Shown here piece after piece: positions 16,313 to 24,683 of a stretch of 34,286 nt of DNA. The stretch covers positions 1 through 34,286 of the forward strand of contig SLGC01000360.1 of assembly GCA_007123885.1 (NCBI GenBank). The letters run 5' to 3'. Each line of letters opens with the position of its first letter. The stretch's first letter is position 1. A program made the position numbers and the translations under genes. Under the pieces are notes generated by a model. It worked only from the letters and a program-made list of their open reading frames with translations. It did not search any database and was not told the origin of the DNA. The DNA is from Bacteroidales bacterium (GTDB taxonomy: Bacteria; Bacteroidota; Bacteroidia; Bacteroidales; PUMT01).

Positions 16313-17734
16313 CTAGCGATGGTGGTAGAGTTCCCAGCCAAGATAGTTTCCGGCTGCCTCTTCAATAATGGATGCGACATTGCCGCGGGTCATGGCCACA
16401 TGATGTTCAAACCCGTTCTTGCAGATGAATTTAAGCAGATCCTGGAGGTTGTTCACCCGCGATACCGCAATACCCCCGTCCATCCCGTAAGGATCATCAG
16501 TAAAATCACCTTCACCCAGATAAGCTTTGATAATTCCTGCCGTGTCATCCGTTGAGATCCTGAAGAAAGAGAACGGTCCCGCAGCAACCTTGCCTTTTAT
16601 GGCCCCAAAGGTATCCTCATGGCCCAGGACAGTCCCCAAAATATCGAGCGTGGATATCTCCAGCTCGCCCTGCATGAAGCTTTTGGGAAAATTGCTGCAG
16701 TGGGTGCAGACGCACATGTTGCGGTCGTTGCCGAAGTTATTGTTCCAATCCAGGAGTGCCGGGGGATTGCCGGAGGCAAGCAGCAGTGCATACATGGAAA
16801 CTGCTCCTGCTATGTCAACCTCGCATGCTCCGGGCAGGAACCTCTCTCCCATCATACTCATGGTCACACATGTAGCGCAACCATAGTTTTTCTGTACCGA
16901 ATCCCAGCACTGTATGGCTGTTGCATCTATACGGTTATCCTCCACCCATTTTCCAAGAGCCAGGCCAAATGCGGCCTGCCTTTCTATCTGTTCCTTTTTT
17001 ATTCTCTGCGGTATCCTGCCGTAATCCCGTATCTCTTCAATTCTCTCCTGCATCACTGCCGAGCCGGAATCGATCCTTCCGGCGGAAGCGAATATTTCGG
17101 AAAGATCTACCGGATAGACCGTTATACCGTAAGCCTGAAGCAGTTTCTCGCTGCAGCGCATTGTCTGGAATGCCCCGGGACGGGCCCCTACAGCCCCTAT
17201 CCTGGCATTCCTGAGGCCGTTGACCACGCGGCATACGCCTGCAAAATATTCAAGGTCACTGTCAAATAATTCGCTTTCAAGGGCATAGGTATGGAAAGTA
17301 GTATCTGTAAAAGGGATCCCGTACTGGTACAGGTTATTGCAAACGGAGATCTTACCGCAAAAAGCATCCCTGCGGCTCCCGACGTCCACCCGGTCGTTGT
17401 CATCATCACAGGCCTGGATAAGAACCGGGACATCAAGCTTCGAGAGGCTTAGCGAATTTACAACCCCTATCTCATCACCGAAATTGGGCAGCACCACTAT
17501 CACCCCGTCGATCAGGTCGCGGTTTTTCCTGAAAAGCTCAGCACATTTCAGTGCGTCTTCCAGGGTTTCCACATTTCCGGTCGGGGTTTCCCCAGATGCG
17601 AGTATTACATGCCCGTTACCCGACTTCTCAATTTTCTCAAGCAACACCCTGCGGGCCTCTACAGCCAGCTTTGAGTTGAATATGTTGCGGGTAGCAACTA
17701 TAAGTCCGAATGTAAGTTTCTGTTTGTATCCCAT
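16313..17734 (-). CDS. L-fucose/L-arabinose isomerase-family sugar isomerase
   Basis: This 473-residue protein resembles the FucI/AraA superfamily of Mn-dependent aldose-ketose isomerases. Candidate metal and catalytic residues are Glu305 (CEVDIAG), Asp329 (LLDWNNNFG) and His444/445 (FEHHVAMTRG); a cysteine-rich CVCTHCSNFP segment (341-350) follows the Asp. It is shorter than E. coli FucI (about 590) and lies in the range of uncharacterised FucI-like proteins. It is the last gene of the transport/kinase/transketolase cluster, 226 bases after the kinase, so it may also have its own start of transcription. In that context it would convert the imported aldose to the ketose that the FGGY kinase phosphorylates. 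Aldose identity is not visible: fucose and arabinose are less likely because no matching aldolase or epimerase is present. Confidence 0.85.
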   Translation of the reverse strand: MGYKQKLTFGLIVATRNIFNSKLAVEARRVLLEKIEKSGNGHVILASGETPTGNVETLEDALKCAELFRKNRDLIDGVIVVLPNFGDEIGVVNSLSLSKLDVPVLIQACDDDNDRVDVGSRRDAFCGKISVCNNLYQYGIPFTDTTFHTYALESELFDSDLEYFAGVCRVVNGLRNARIGAVGARPGAFQTMRCSEKLLQAYGITVYPVDLSEIFASAGRIDSGSAVMQERIEEIRDYGRIPQRIKKEQIERQAAFGLALGKWVEDNRIDATAIQCWDSVQKNYGCATCVTMSMMGERFLPGACEVDIAGAVSMYALLLASGNPPALLDWNNNFGNDRNMCVCTHCSNFPKSFMQGELEISTLDILGTVLGHEDTFGAIKGKVAAGPFSFFRISTDDTAGIIKAYLGEGDFTDDPYGMDGGIAVSRVNNLQDLLKFICKNGFEHHVAMTRGNVASIIEEAAGNYLGWELYHHR

Positions 17735-17960
17735 GATCAGATGTTTTATTGTTTGGTGAAAGATTTATTCAGTTGTGGGTGCCCCGGTAATGCCCGATAA
17801 CAGTTCAAACCACAATGGTAGCAGGATGATGCATCCGACCTGGTAACAAACGGTCAGCAGCAACAACTCACCGAAAGCGTAATTCCGTCAAGTAACTCAC
17901 AGGCAATCAATTGGCATTAACGCAAACTGCACCGGAAGCAGGATGCGATTTGAGAGCCTC

Positions 17961-19451
17961 CTATTCTGCGCCTCCCACCATTACCAGCCTTACCGCCCTC
18001 TTCCATCCCCCGTACAGGTGTGACACAACTTCAGGCGGCATGGAGCTCTCTATCACCTCGCCGCTCCTCAGCTTTTCAAGTTCAGCGGTTGTATCCCACC
18101 AACCCGCAGAGAGTCCGGCAGCAAGGGCCACACCCAGTGCAGAGCCCTCACTGGTGAAACTCCTGTTTATTTTTCCGCCGATGATGGCACTCTGGAACTG
18201 CATCAGGAAGTCATTCTTTACCGGTCCCCCGTCAACCCTCAGCTCGATTTCATCAATGCCGGCCCCCTCCTTCATCAGATCGACAAGATCCTTAACCTGG
18301 TAGGCGATCGATTCAAGCGCCGCCCTCACTAAATGGGCCTTCCGGGTGCGGAAGGTCATACCGCAGATCATTGCCCTTGCCCGGTGGTTCCAATACGGCG
18401 CACCCAGTCCCGCGAAAGCGGGAACCAAATAGGTACCATCGGTCGAGTCCACTGAAGCTGCCAGCTCAGATGTCTCCTCAACCGAACCGATAAGTTGCAG
18501 GTCATCCCTCAGCCATTTGATGGCCGAGCCGGTTGAGTGTATATTACCTTCAAACACGTATGCCACCGAGCCCTTCATCCCGTAACCGACCGATGTTACC
18601 AGTCCCCGCGGCGCCGGAAGCGGTTTTGTGCCGATATTCATCATGATAGATGAGCCGGTACCGTAGGTGGCCTTGGTCATTCCCGGACTGAAGCAGAGCT
18701 GCCCGAACAAGGCTGCGTGCGAATCGCCCATCACACCGGTAATTGGTACCGGACTGCTGAAAATCCCCGCAGCAGTCGTTTCGCCGAACAGGTGGTCGGA
18801 GAAGCACACCTCAGGGGCCATCGACAGCGGGATTCCCAGCTCGTCCATTATTTCGCGGTCCCATGACAGCGTATTGATATTGAACAGCATGGTCCTGCAG
18901 GCATTCGAATAATCGGTGGCATGGACCCTGCCGCCCGTCAGGTTCCAAATCAGCCAGGAGTCGGTCGTGCCGAACAGCAGCTCGCCCCTCCCCGCCTTTT
19001 CCCTTGCGCCGGGCACGTTGTCGAGTATCCAGCTTATTGCCGTAGCCGAAAAGTAGGGGTCAATGATCAGCCCGGTCTTTTCCCGTATCCTCTCCTCCCA
19101 TCCATCCTGCCTGAGCCTGTCGCACCGTTCCGCCCCCCTGTTGCACTGCCACACTATGGCGTTGTAAACCGGTTTTCCCGTTTTCCTGTCCCACACCACC
19201 GCCGTCTCCCGCTGGTTGGTGATGGCCAGTGCAGCGATAGCCATATCCGGCTGACCGGAAGCAATTTCCCCTATCACCCCGATTGTGTTTGCCATTATCT
19301 CTTCGGCTTCGTGTTCCACCCATCCGGCGCGGGGGTATATCTGCGCATGCTCCTTCGACAGCCTTGACACCACAGCGGCATTACGGTCGAATAGCACCGC
19401 CTTGGTGGCCGATGTACTCTGATCGATAGATAATATGGAGAAATTTTTCAT
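17961..19451 (-). CDS. FGGY-family carbohydrate kinase, glycerol-kinase-like with altered pocket
   Basis: This is a 496-residue sugar/polyol kinase if ATG 19451 is used; an in-frame GTG at 19457 adds two residues. The N-terminal half is very close to glycerol kinase: SIDQSTSATKAVLFD (ATP loop), ITNQRETAVVWDR with Arg81-Glu82, IVWQC with Trp101, DPYFSAT with Tyr133, and GDSHAALFGQ with catalytic Asp243. These match GlpK substrate residues R83, E84, W103, Y135 and D245. However, the GlpK DQQ is DSH here, and YGTGCF is YGTGSS, so the residue equivalent to Phe270 is Ser. The pocket is thus enlarged and the substrate is probably a ketose rather than glycerol. Only 13 bases separate it from the permease stop, so it is co-transcribed with the transporter. 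It probably phosphorylates the ketose made by the isomerase. Confidence 0.93.
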   Translation of the reverse strand: MKNFSILSIDQSTSATKAVLFDRNAAVVSRLSKEHAQIYPRAGWVEHEAEEIMANTIGVIGEIASGQPDMAIAALAITNQRETAVVWDRKTGKPVYNAIVWQCNRGAERCDRLRQDGWEERIREKTGLIIDPYFSATAISWILDNVPGAREKAGRGELLFGTTDSWLIWNLTGGRVHATDYSNACRTMLFNINTLSWDREIMDELGIPLSMAPEVCFSDHLFGETTAAGIFSSPVPITGVMGDSHAALFGQLCFSPGMTKATYGTGSSIMMNIGTKPLPAPRGLVTSVGYGMKGSVAYVFEGNIHSTGSAIKWLRDDLQLIGSVEETSELAASVDSTDGTYLVPAFAGLGAPYWNHRARAMICGMTFRTRKAHLVRAALESIAYQVKDLVDLMKEGAGIDEIELRVDGGPVKNDFLMQFQSAIIGGKINRSFTSEGSALGVALAAGLSAGWWDTTAELEKLRSGEVIESSMPPEVVSHLYGGWKRAVRLVMVGGAE

Positions 19452-19464
19452 ATTCACTTCTCAC

Positions 19465-20439
19465 TCACTCGCTTCTGGAATTGAACTTTTCTATAACTAC
19501 TGCAAGCAGGATCACAACACCCTTAACTACCTGCTGCCAGAACGGCGATACGTTGAGCAGCACCAGTCCGTTATTCAGAACCCCGATAATAAGTGCACCC
19601 TGTACTGTACCCATAATGGATCCCTTCCCTCCTGAAAGGGATGTGCCGCCTATTACCACTGCTGCAATTGAATCGAGTTCCAGTCCCATACCGGCATTCG
19701 GCTGGGCTGAATCCAGTCTGGATGTGACTATTATGCCTCCTACAGCTGCAAGTGCACCTGCTATGGTATATACTATTATCTTGATACGTCTGACGTTCAG
19801 ACCTGATAAAGCAGCCGCCTTTTCATTACCTCCAACAGCATATATGTGTCTTCCCAGCGGTTTCTTTTTTGTCAGGACGACAGCCCCGGCAACTACTGCT
19901 GCCGCTATCCATACGGGCATGGGAATACCAAGCAGCCAGCCGGTCCCTATAAAAGCCATGTTGCCTTCAAAGCCGGTTATGGGGAATCCTCCTGTCCACA
20001 GCATCGTCAGTCCCCTGGCAATGGTCAGCATCGCCAGGGTTGCTACAAAGGGCGGCACCCTGAAGCGGGTAATGACCAGCCCGTTGAACCAGCCAAGGAG
20101 AGATCCCGCCAGTATTCCTCCTGTTATGGCACCAAAAAGGGTAAACCCTATATAAATATTTGCATCTGCAAACCCGGCGCCGAACTTAAGCAGCCCTGCG
20201 GTAATGGCACCGCATAGTGCAAGAACCGACCCTACAGAAAGGTCGATACCGGCGGTAAGTATGACCAGTGTCATGCCCACTGAAACAATAAGGTTTACCG
20301 ATATCTGCCTCATGATATTCCAGCTATTTTCAGTAGTAAGAAAGCGGTCTGTGAGTAAGCTCAGGATAATGACCATTATCAACAGGGCAATAATAGACTG
20401 GAACTTGAGCAGGTTTACTTTGAGCGTTTTAATATCCAT
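19465..20439 (-). CDS. Ribose-type sugar ABC transporter, permease subunit (RbsC-like)
   Basis: This 324-residue inner-membrane protein has about eight to ten hydrophobic segments and the BPD_transp_2 landmarks: SVGMTLVILTAGIDLSVGSV, LGWFNGLVITRFRVPPFVAT, YAVGGNEKAAALSGLNVRR (coupling loop) and VIGGTSLSGGKGSI. It forms the translocation channel with the adjacent ATPase. The order ATPase, permease, kinase is tight (45 and 13 base gaps), so one transcript is expected. Carbohydrate uptake 2 (CUT2) importers of this kind usually carry unphosphorylated monosaccharides, which fits the isomerase and kinase in the same unit. ABC sugar importers are rare in Bacteroidota. Confidence 0.95.
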   Translation of the reverse strand: MDIKTLKVNLLKFQSIIALLIMVIILSLLTDRFLTTENSWNIMRQISVNLIVSVGMTLVILTAGIDLSVGSVLALCGAITAGLLKFGAGFADANIYIGFTLFGAITGGILAGSLLGWFNGLVITRFRVPPFVATLAMLTIARGLTMLWTGGFPITGFEGNMAFIGTGWLLGIPMPVWIAAAVVAGAVVLTKKKPLGRHIYAVGGNEKAAALSGLNVRRIKIIVYTIAGALAAVGGIIVTSRLDSAQPNAGMGLELDSIAAVVIGGTSLSGGKGSIMGTVQGALIIGVLNNGLVLLNVSPFWQQVVKGVVILLAVVIEKFNSRSE

Positions 20440-20484
20440 ATGGTTTAGGTTATATCCGGTTCATTAAGCTGAATGTCAAATTTG

Positions 20485-22020
20485 CTACTTTAAATTAACA
20501 GTTGCCGCTTTCATGATCTTCTCTTCATCGGCCTCATCCCTCTTCAGTGTGGCCGTAAGCTGTGAGGCTGAAAAAACAAGTATCCTGTCCGACATGGAAA
20601 GTATCTCGGGCAATTCTGATGATACCATGATAATACCCATTCCCCCCAAGGCAAGCTCATCAATTATATTATATATCTCCTGTTTGGCCCCGATATCGAC
20701 ACCCCTGGTAGGTTCATCAAGAAGCAGTATTTTTGGCCCGCATGCAAGCCATTTGGCTATCAGTACCTTTTGCTGGTTGCCTCCGCTAAGGGTATCGACC
20801 GGCTGGTCGAATGAAGAGAGCCGGATATTAAGTTTATCCCTGAACCTCCTGCAAAGCTGCATCTCCTTTTTCCGGTTTATAAATCCTGCAGAAGTGATTT
20901 TTTCAGGACTGACCAGCGTGGTATTTCCGGCTACATTCATAGCCATTATCAAACCCTGCAATTGCCTGTCCTCCGGCACCAGGGCCATGCCGGCACGAAT
21001 GGCATCCTGAACACTGTTTATATTCACAGGCTTCCCTTCCACGAAAATATTACCTGAAACATAATCACTATGCAGTCCGAAAAGAGCCTCGAGCATTTCG
21101 CTCCTTCCCGCTCCCATCAGTCCGCTGACACCCAGGATCTCACCACGGTTAAGGCTGAAGCTGACATTATTGACAAGGTAGGGAGGCTTGAGCTTCGGGT
21201 TCCTGAAAACCAGGTCTGTCACCTTCAGCAGTTCCTTGCTGTCTGTTGCCCTGACATCCTTGTCCCTTGAGATGATATCACGGCCCACCATCATCCTGAT
21301 GATGTCGTCACTTACAATATCCTCACCAATATCCATGCTGCCCGTAACCCTTCCATCGCGCAGTGCCGTGAAATTGTCGGCTATGTGGAGAAGCTCTTCG
21401 ATCTTGTGGGAAATATAGATTATAGCGACACCTTTTTCCTTCAGTTTCCTGATGATCATGAAAAGCAGTTCAGATTCATTTTCACTCAAAGAGGAGGTTG
21501 GTTCATCCATAATAAGGATGCTGGATTCCAGGTGAAGTGCCCTGGCAATTTCAACAAGCTGCTGTTGTCCTGTGCGCAGCTGAAAAACAGGTGTGGCGGG
21601 GTCAACATCAAGATGAAGCCGCTGTGTCAGTTCCCGTGTAATCTCATGCATCCGCCCGTAATCTGTAAATCCGAGCCTGGTAAGAGGTTCCCTTCCGAGA
21701 AAAATGTTTTCAGCAACAGTCATGTTCTGAACAAGGTTCAGTTCCTGGTGTATTATGGCAATACCGCTTTCCTGGGCCTCGGCCGTTCCCGAAAAAGTGA
21801 CCGTTCTTCCATTGTAGACCACCTCACCCTGATATCCTGTATAAACCCCGGAAAGGATCTTCATCAGGGTTGATTTCCCGGCGCCGTTCTCACCAACTAT
21901 TGCATTTACCTTTCCCGGGTAGATCTTCAGACTTACATCGGTAAGGGCATAGTTGCCGGAAAACTCCTTGGATATGTTCCGGGCCTCGATTACAGTTTTA
22001 CCGGCAGCCCTATTCTCCAT
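20485..22020 (-). CDS. Ribose-type sugar ABC transporter, ATP-binding subunit (RbsA-like)
   Basis: This is a 511-residue double-ATPase subunit of a CUT2 importer. The first domain has Walker A GENGAGKS (43-50), a signature segment RTGQQQLVEIAR and Walker B LIMDEPTSS. The second has the degenerate Walker A GLMGAGRSE usual for RbsA, LSGGNQQKVLIAKWL and LLLDEPTRGVDIGAKQE. I use ATG 22020 rather than the in-frame TTG at 22026; it overlaps the end of the DUF2291 gene by 11 bases, showing tight translational coupling. It powers uptake through the adjacent permease. Family assignment is certain and the sugar is not. Confidence 0.96.
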   Translation of the reverse strand: MENRAAGKTVIEARNISKEFSGNYALTDVSLKIYPGKVNAIVGENGAGKSTLMKILSGVYTGYQGEVVYNGRTVTFSGTAEAQESGIAIIHQELNLVQNMTVAENIFLGREPLTRLGFTDYGRMHEITRELTQRLHLDVDPATPVFQLRTGQQQLVEIARALHLESSILIMDEPTSSLSENESELLFMIIRKLKEKGVAIIYISHKIEELLHIADNFTALRDGRVTGSMDIGEDIVSDDIIRMMVGRDIISRDKDVRATDSKELLKVTDLVFRNPKLKPPYLVNNVSFSLNRGEILGVSGLMGAGRSEMLEALFGLHSDYVSGNIFVEGKPVNINSVQDAIRAGMALVPEDRQLQGLIMAMNVAGNTTLVSPEKITSAGFINRKKEMQLCRRFRDKLNIRLSSFDQPVDTLSGGNQQKVLIAKWLACGPKILLLDEPTRGVDIGAKQEIYNIIDELALGGMGIIMVSSELPEILSMSDRILVFSASQLTATLKRDEADEEKIMKAATVNLK

Positions 22021-22642
22021 GGTCAAGTGATATCCGGATTGGTATAATGGACAAAGGTTCAGTCACTCCATGCAGGCGGTTTATCTCTGCCGCCCCGGTA
22101 AAACGGACAGTCATGCCAGGTCCAACTTCTTTCCTGAAAGGTTCGGCGACCTCCGATTTGGCTTTCCGGTTTATGTAAACAGATACCATGTTGAAATCCA
22201 TCATATTCAGAAACTCATCAATATCCACCAGTCCCGAGCCGTCACGTATTGCATTGCCAAAGACATACGTTGTTTCAAGCTCCGCCTGTATCTCGTCACC
22301 GATGGTTAGCAGGACAGACTCTTCTCCAGCCGAATCAACCTTACCCGTTCCCGAAATATAAAAATAATGAGTATTTGAGATCCCGAGCTTATTGGAATAG
22401 TTATCAAAAGCCTCATCCGGATCATTTTTAAGCAGCTGTACAAGGTATTCTATATCAACGGCATCAGCAAGCCGGCCGGGCAACCTGTTCTTCCAGAAAT
22501 CCTCGACATATGCATCCACATCAAACACCTCGCTTGCCGGTATCCTTCTCTCACTGTCGAGGCTGTGGATGTCAAGAGACAATATGATCACCGCAATGAT
22601 CAGAAACAACCCGGCTATATTTTTAATTACTTTCTTTGACAT
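22010..22642 (-). CDS. DUF2291 family protein of the ABC transporter operon
   Basis: This 210-residue protein has one N-terminal membrane anchor or uncleaved signal (about residues 8-24, IAGLFLIIAVIILSL) and a periplasmic remainder. The segment YVFGNAIRDGSGLVDIDEF followed by NMMDFNMVSVYIN is the DUF2291 signature as I know it. Members sit in operons with ribose-type ABC importers and split transketolase or sugar kinases, but to my knowledge their role has not been worked out. Here it lies exactly between the binding protein (21 bases upstream) and the ATPase (overlapping), the position expected for an accessory transport component. It may help substrate delivery, modify the sugar in the periplasm or assist assembly; none of these can be told from sequence. 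Confidence 0.85.
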   Translation of the reverse strand: MSKKVIKNIAGLFLIIAVIILSLDIHSLDSERRIPASEVFDVDAYVEDFWKNRLPGRLADAVDIEYLVQLLKNDPDEAFDNYSNKLGISNTHYFYISGTGKVDSAGEESVLLTIGDEIQAELETTYVFGNAIRDGSGLVDIDEFLNMMDFNMVSVYINRKAKSEVAEPFRKEVGPGMTVRFTGAAEINRLHGVTEPLSIIPIRISLDHGE

Positions 22643-22663
22643 AGGTTAAAGGCGCTAATTATT

Positions 22664-23599
22664 TCAGTCAAGGAACTCCGACACATTGTCGGAGGTCACC
22701 AGAACCACCTCAACAGGCGTACGGGAATCGAAATCGGTCCTGCCGTTAATATATTCATCTGCCAGAACCGCCGACATTTCAGCCATCATTACGGGAAATT
22801 GCATGACTGTAGCCGTTAATCTGCCTGCGGCTATAGAATTGAGGGCATCATCCGATCCATCAAATCCGAAAACCTTGATCTGATCGGTTTTTCCCGCTGC
22901 AAGTATTGCCTGGTAAGCTCCAAGCGCCATTGCATCGTTGCCGGCAAAAACCGCATCAATATCGGGATTTGCCTGCAGCATGGATTCCATGACCTCCATT
23001 GCCCTGTTCCGGTCAAAATCGGCACTTTGCTGTGCCACCATCCTGAAACCGGGAAATTCGTCAACCACGCTGTGAAAGCCCCGTGAACGGTTCCAGGTAT
23101 TATTATCGCCCACCAGGCCAAGTATTTCCACGTAAGTGCCCTGCTTGTTCATTTCCTGTACAAAATATTGCCCCAGTTTAACACAGCCCGTAAAATTATC
23201 CGACAGCAACTGTGTAACAGCAGCGTCCCGCGAGTTGATCTCCCGGTCCATGCAAAATGTAGGGATGCCGGCTTCCTTTGCCCTGCTGACATTCAATACT
23301 GAACCATCGGCGTCGGTGGGGTTGAAAAGAATTGCATCATATCCCATCGCAATGATATTATCAAAATGTTCAGCCTCACGGGCAGAATTATTCTGAGAAT
23401 CATATATTACCGCACTGTAGCCCAGCTCCCTGGCTTTGGCTGCAGCCGATTCTCCAAGTACAACGAACCAGGGATTATTAAGAGTTGAAATAACCACTGC
23501 CATCTGTCCCTTTTCCGGTCCCGACGATCGGCCGCAACCGGAGAACCCGGCAACCAGCAAGCTGGTAAAAATCAAAATAACCGGCAATTTCTTCAACAT
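22664..23599 (-). CDS. Periplasmic sugar-binding lipoprotein (RbsB-like, Peripla_BP_4)
   Basis: This 311-residue solute-binding protein begins with a signal peptide and lipobox (AGFSGC, Cys22), so it is anchored in the periplasm. Family features are clear: VVISTLNNPWFVVLGE, YDSQNN, ILFNPTDADGS, CMDREI, ELLGLVGDNN-like EILGLVGDNNTWNRSRGF, VFAGNDAMALGAYQAI and FGFDGSDDALNSI. Asn, Asp and Arg residues in those segments form the sugar site in RbsB homologues (for example the DR of MDREI, NR of WNRSRG, ND of GNDAM and FDG). It supplies the ligand to the adjacent permease/ATPase. An RNA hairpin at 23633-23665 lies in its leader and could raise its expression. The ligand is unknown, though RbsB relatives bind free pentoses or similar monosaccharides. 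Confidence 0.94.
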   Translation of the reverse strand: MLKKLPVILIFTSLLVAGFSGCGRSSGPEKGQMAVVISTLNNPWFVVLGESAAAKARELGYSAVIYDSQNNSAREAEHFDNIIAMGYDAILFNPTDADGSVLNVSRAKEAGIPTFCMDREINSRDAAVTQLLSDNFTGCVKLGQYFVQEMNKQGTYVEILGLVGDNNTWNRSRGFHSVVDEFPGFRMVAQQSADFDRNRAMEVMESMLQANPDIDAVFAGNDAMALGAYQAILAAGKTDQIKVFGFDGSDDALNSIAAGRLTATVMQFPVMMAEMSAVLADEYINGRTDFDSRTPVEVVLVTSDNVSEFLD

Positions 23600-23632
23600 A
23601 CTGTTTACTGATTAAATGGTTGATATCTTGTG

Positions 23633-23665
23633 TGGGGCACCAGTGTTTAAACGCATGGCACCCCA
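23633..23665 (-). promoter_or_regulatory. Intercistronic RNA hairpin upstream of the binding-protein gene
   Basis: On the minus-strand transcript UGGGGUGCCA and UGGUGCCCCA form a 10-bp stem that pairs completely, including two G-U wobbles, around a 13-base loop. On the plus strand the same two positions would be C-A mismatches, so the structure belongs to the operon RNA. No T run follows, so it is not a terminator; it sits 34-66 bases before the binding-protein start. A processing or stabilising element that boosts binding-protein mRNA is the likely role. Confidence 0.55.
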
Positions 23666-23708
23666 TTGTTTGTTGTATTTGAATTGCGCAATATCACATT
23701 TTTGTAGC

Positions 23709-24683
23709 TCACGTAGTCCCTGCAACGGTTTTTTGCAATAAGTCAGCCGCTGCCATGGCGAGATCTTTCCCCGAGATACCGTAATGGTTGAATATATCGG
23801 CCTGGGATCCCGTAACAGTGTACTCATCCGGAAAGCCGATCCTCTTAAAGGGTAATCTCAGTCCTGCCTCCATAATCACTGCAGCACAAGCCTCACCCAG
23901 TCCGCCGGAAATACTGTGTTCCTCAACGGTAATCATAGCCCCGCACTCCGTGGCGGCCCTGATAACAGAGTCATTATCCAGGGGACGCACCGTATGCATG
24001 CTGATTACCCGTGCAGAAATGCCTTTATCGTGCAAAAGCCGTGCAGCCCCAAAAGCCGGCGCAACTGCTTCACCGCAGGCAATAAAGGCAATATCTGTCC
24101 CCTCACAGATTACAGACGCCCTTCCGATCTCAAAATCATCCTCCGGATAATGCAGATGGGGTAACGGCCTTTTCCCGAACCTCAGAAAGAAGGGCTTGTC
24201 GCTGGCCGCCGCTGCCCTCACGGCCATGCGTGTCTCAAAATTATCGGCCGGTACAACTATTACTATGTTATGTATTGCTCTTATAGCGGCAATATCGTGC
24301 AGTGAGTGATGGGTAGAACCCAAAGCCCCATAGCTAACCCCTGCGCTTATCCCTACAAGGTTGACAGGATAATCTGAATAGGCAACATCATTCTTTATCT
24401 GCTCAAGTGCGCGGGCGGTAAGAAAACAACTGGGAGAGGTGGCAAATACAACCTTCCCTGCTGACGCCAGTCCCGCCGATACCCCGACAAGGTTCTGCTC
24501 GGCTATCCCCACCTCAATTATCTGTCCGGGAAACTGTTTTCCAAAATCAACAAGTTTGGCCGATCCCCTTGAATCTCCTGTAACAGCCAGTATATTGGGA
24601 TCATTTTTTGCCAGCTCAATCAGTGTTTCGGAATATATCTCAAGATTCCGCTTTCCGGCAATCAATTTTTCAGTCACCTGCAT
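23709..24683 (-). CDS. Transketolase, C-terminal subunit (pyrimidine-binding and C-terminal domains)
   Basis: This 324-residue protein is the second half of a two-chain transketolase. The pyrimidine-binding domain carries the catalytic Glu62 in VGIAEQNLVG, which activates thiamine diphosphate, then ATSPSCFLTARALEQIKNDVAY and GALGSTHHSLHDIA typical of the fold. The C-terminal domain includes VRPLDNDSV and VEEHSISGGLGEA. It overlaps the N-subunit gene by 14 bases, so the two are translationally coupled and form a heteromeric enzyme. The enzyme moves a two-carbon ketol unit between sugars. Its dedicated place beside a transporter, isomerase and kinase suggests a special ketose phosphate, as in the AptB subunit of apulose-4-phosphate transketolase, rather than the general pentose phosphate cycle. 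Confidence 0.95.
   Translation of the reverse strand: MQVTEKLIAGKRNLEIYSETLIELAKNDPNILAVTGDSRGSAKLVDFGKQFPGQIIEVGIAEQNLVGVSAGLASAGKVVFATSPSCFLTARALEQIKNDVAYSDYPVNLVGISAGVSYGALGSTHHSLHDIAAIRAIHNIVIVVPADNFETRMAVRAAAASDKPFFLRFGKRPLPHLHYPEDDFEIGRASVICEGTDIAFIACGEAVAPAFGAARLLHDKGISARVISMHTVRPLDNDSVIRAATECGAMITVEEHSISGGLGEACAAVIMEAGLRLPFKRIGFPDEYTVTGSQADIFNHYGISGKDLAMAAADLLQKTVAGTT

Noticed and set aside
16313-17734. Calling the isomerase a true L-fucose or L-arabinose isomerase.
   Set aside because: No fuculose or ribulose kinase/aldolase/epimerase set is present, and length differs from E. coli FucI; only family-level assignment is supported.
17961-19451. Calling the kinase glpK (glycerol kinase).
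   Set aside because: Overall similarity is high, but the Phe270-equivalent is Ser, the DQQ motif is changed, and no glycerol facilitator or glycerol-3-phosphate dehydrogenase is nearby.
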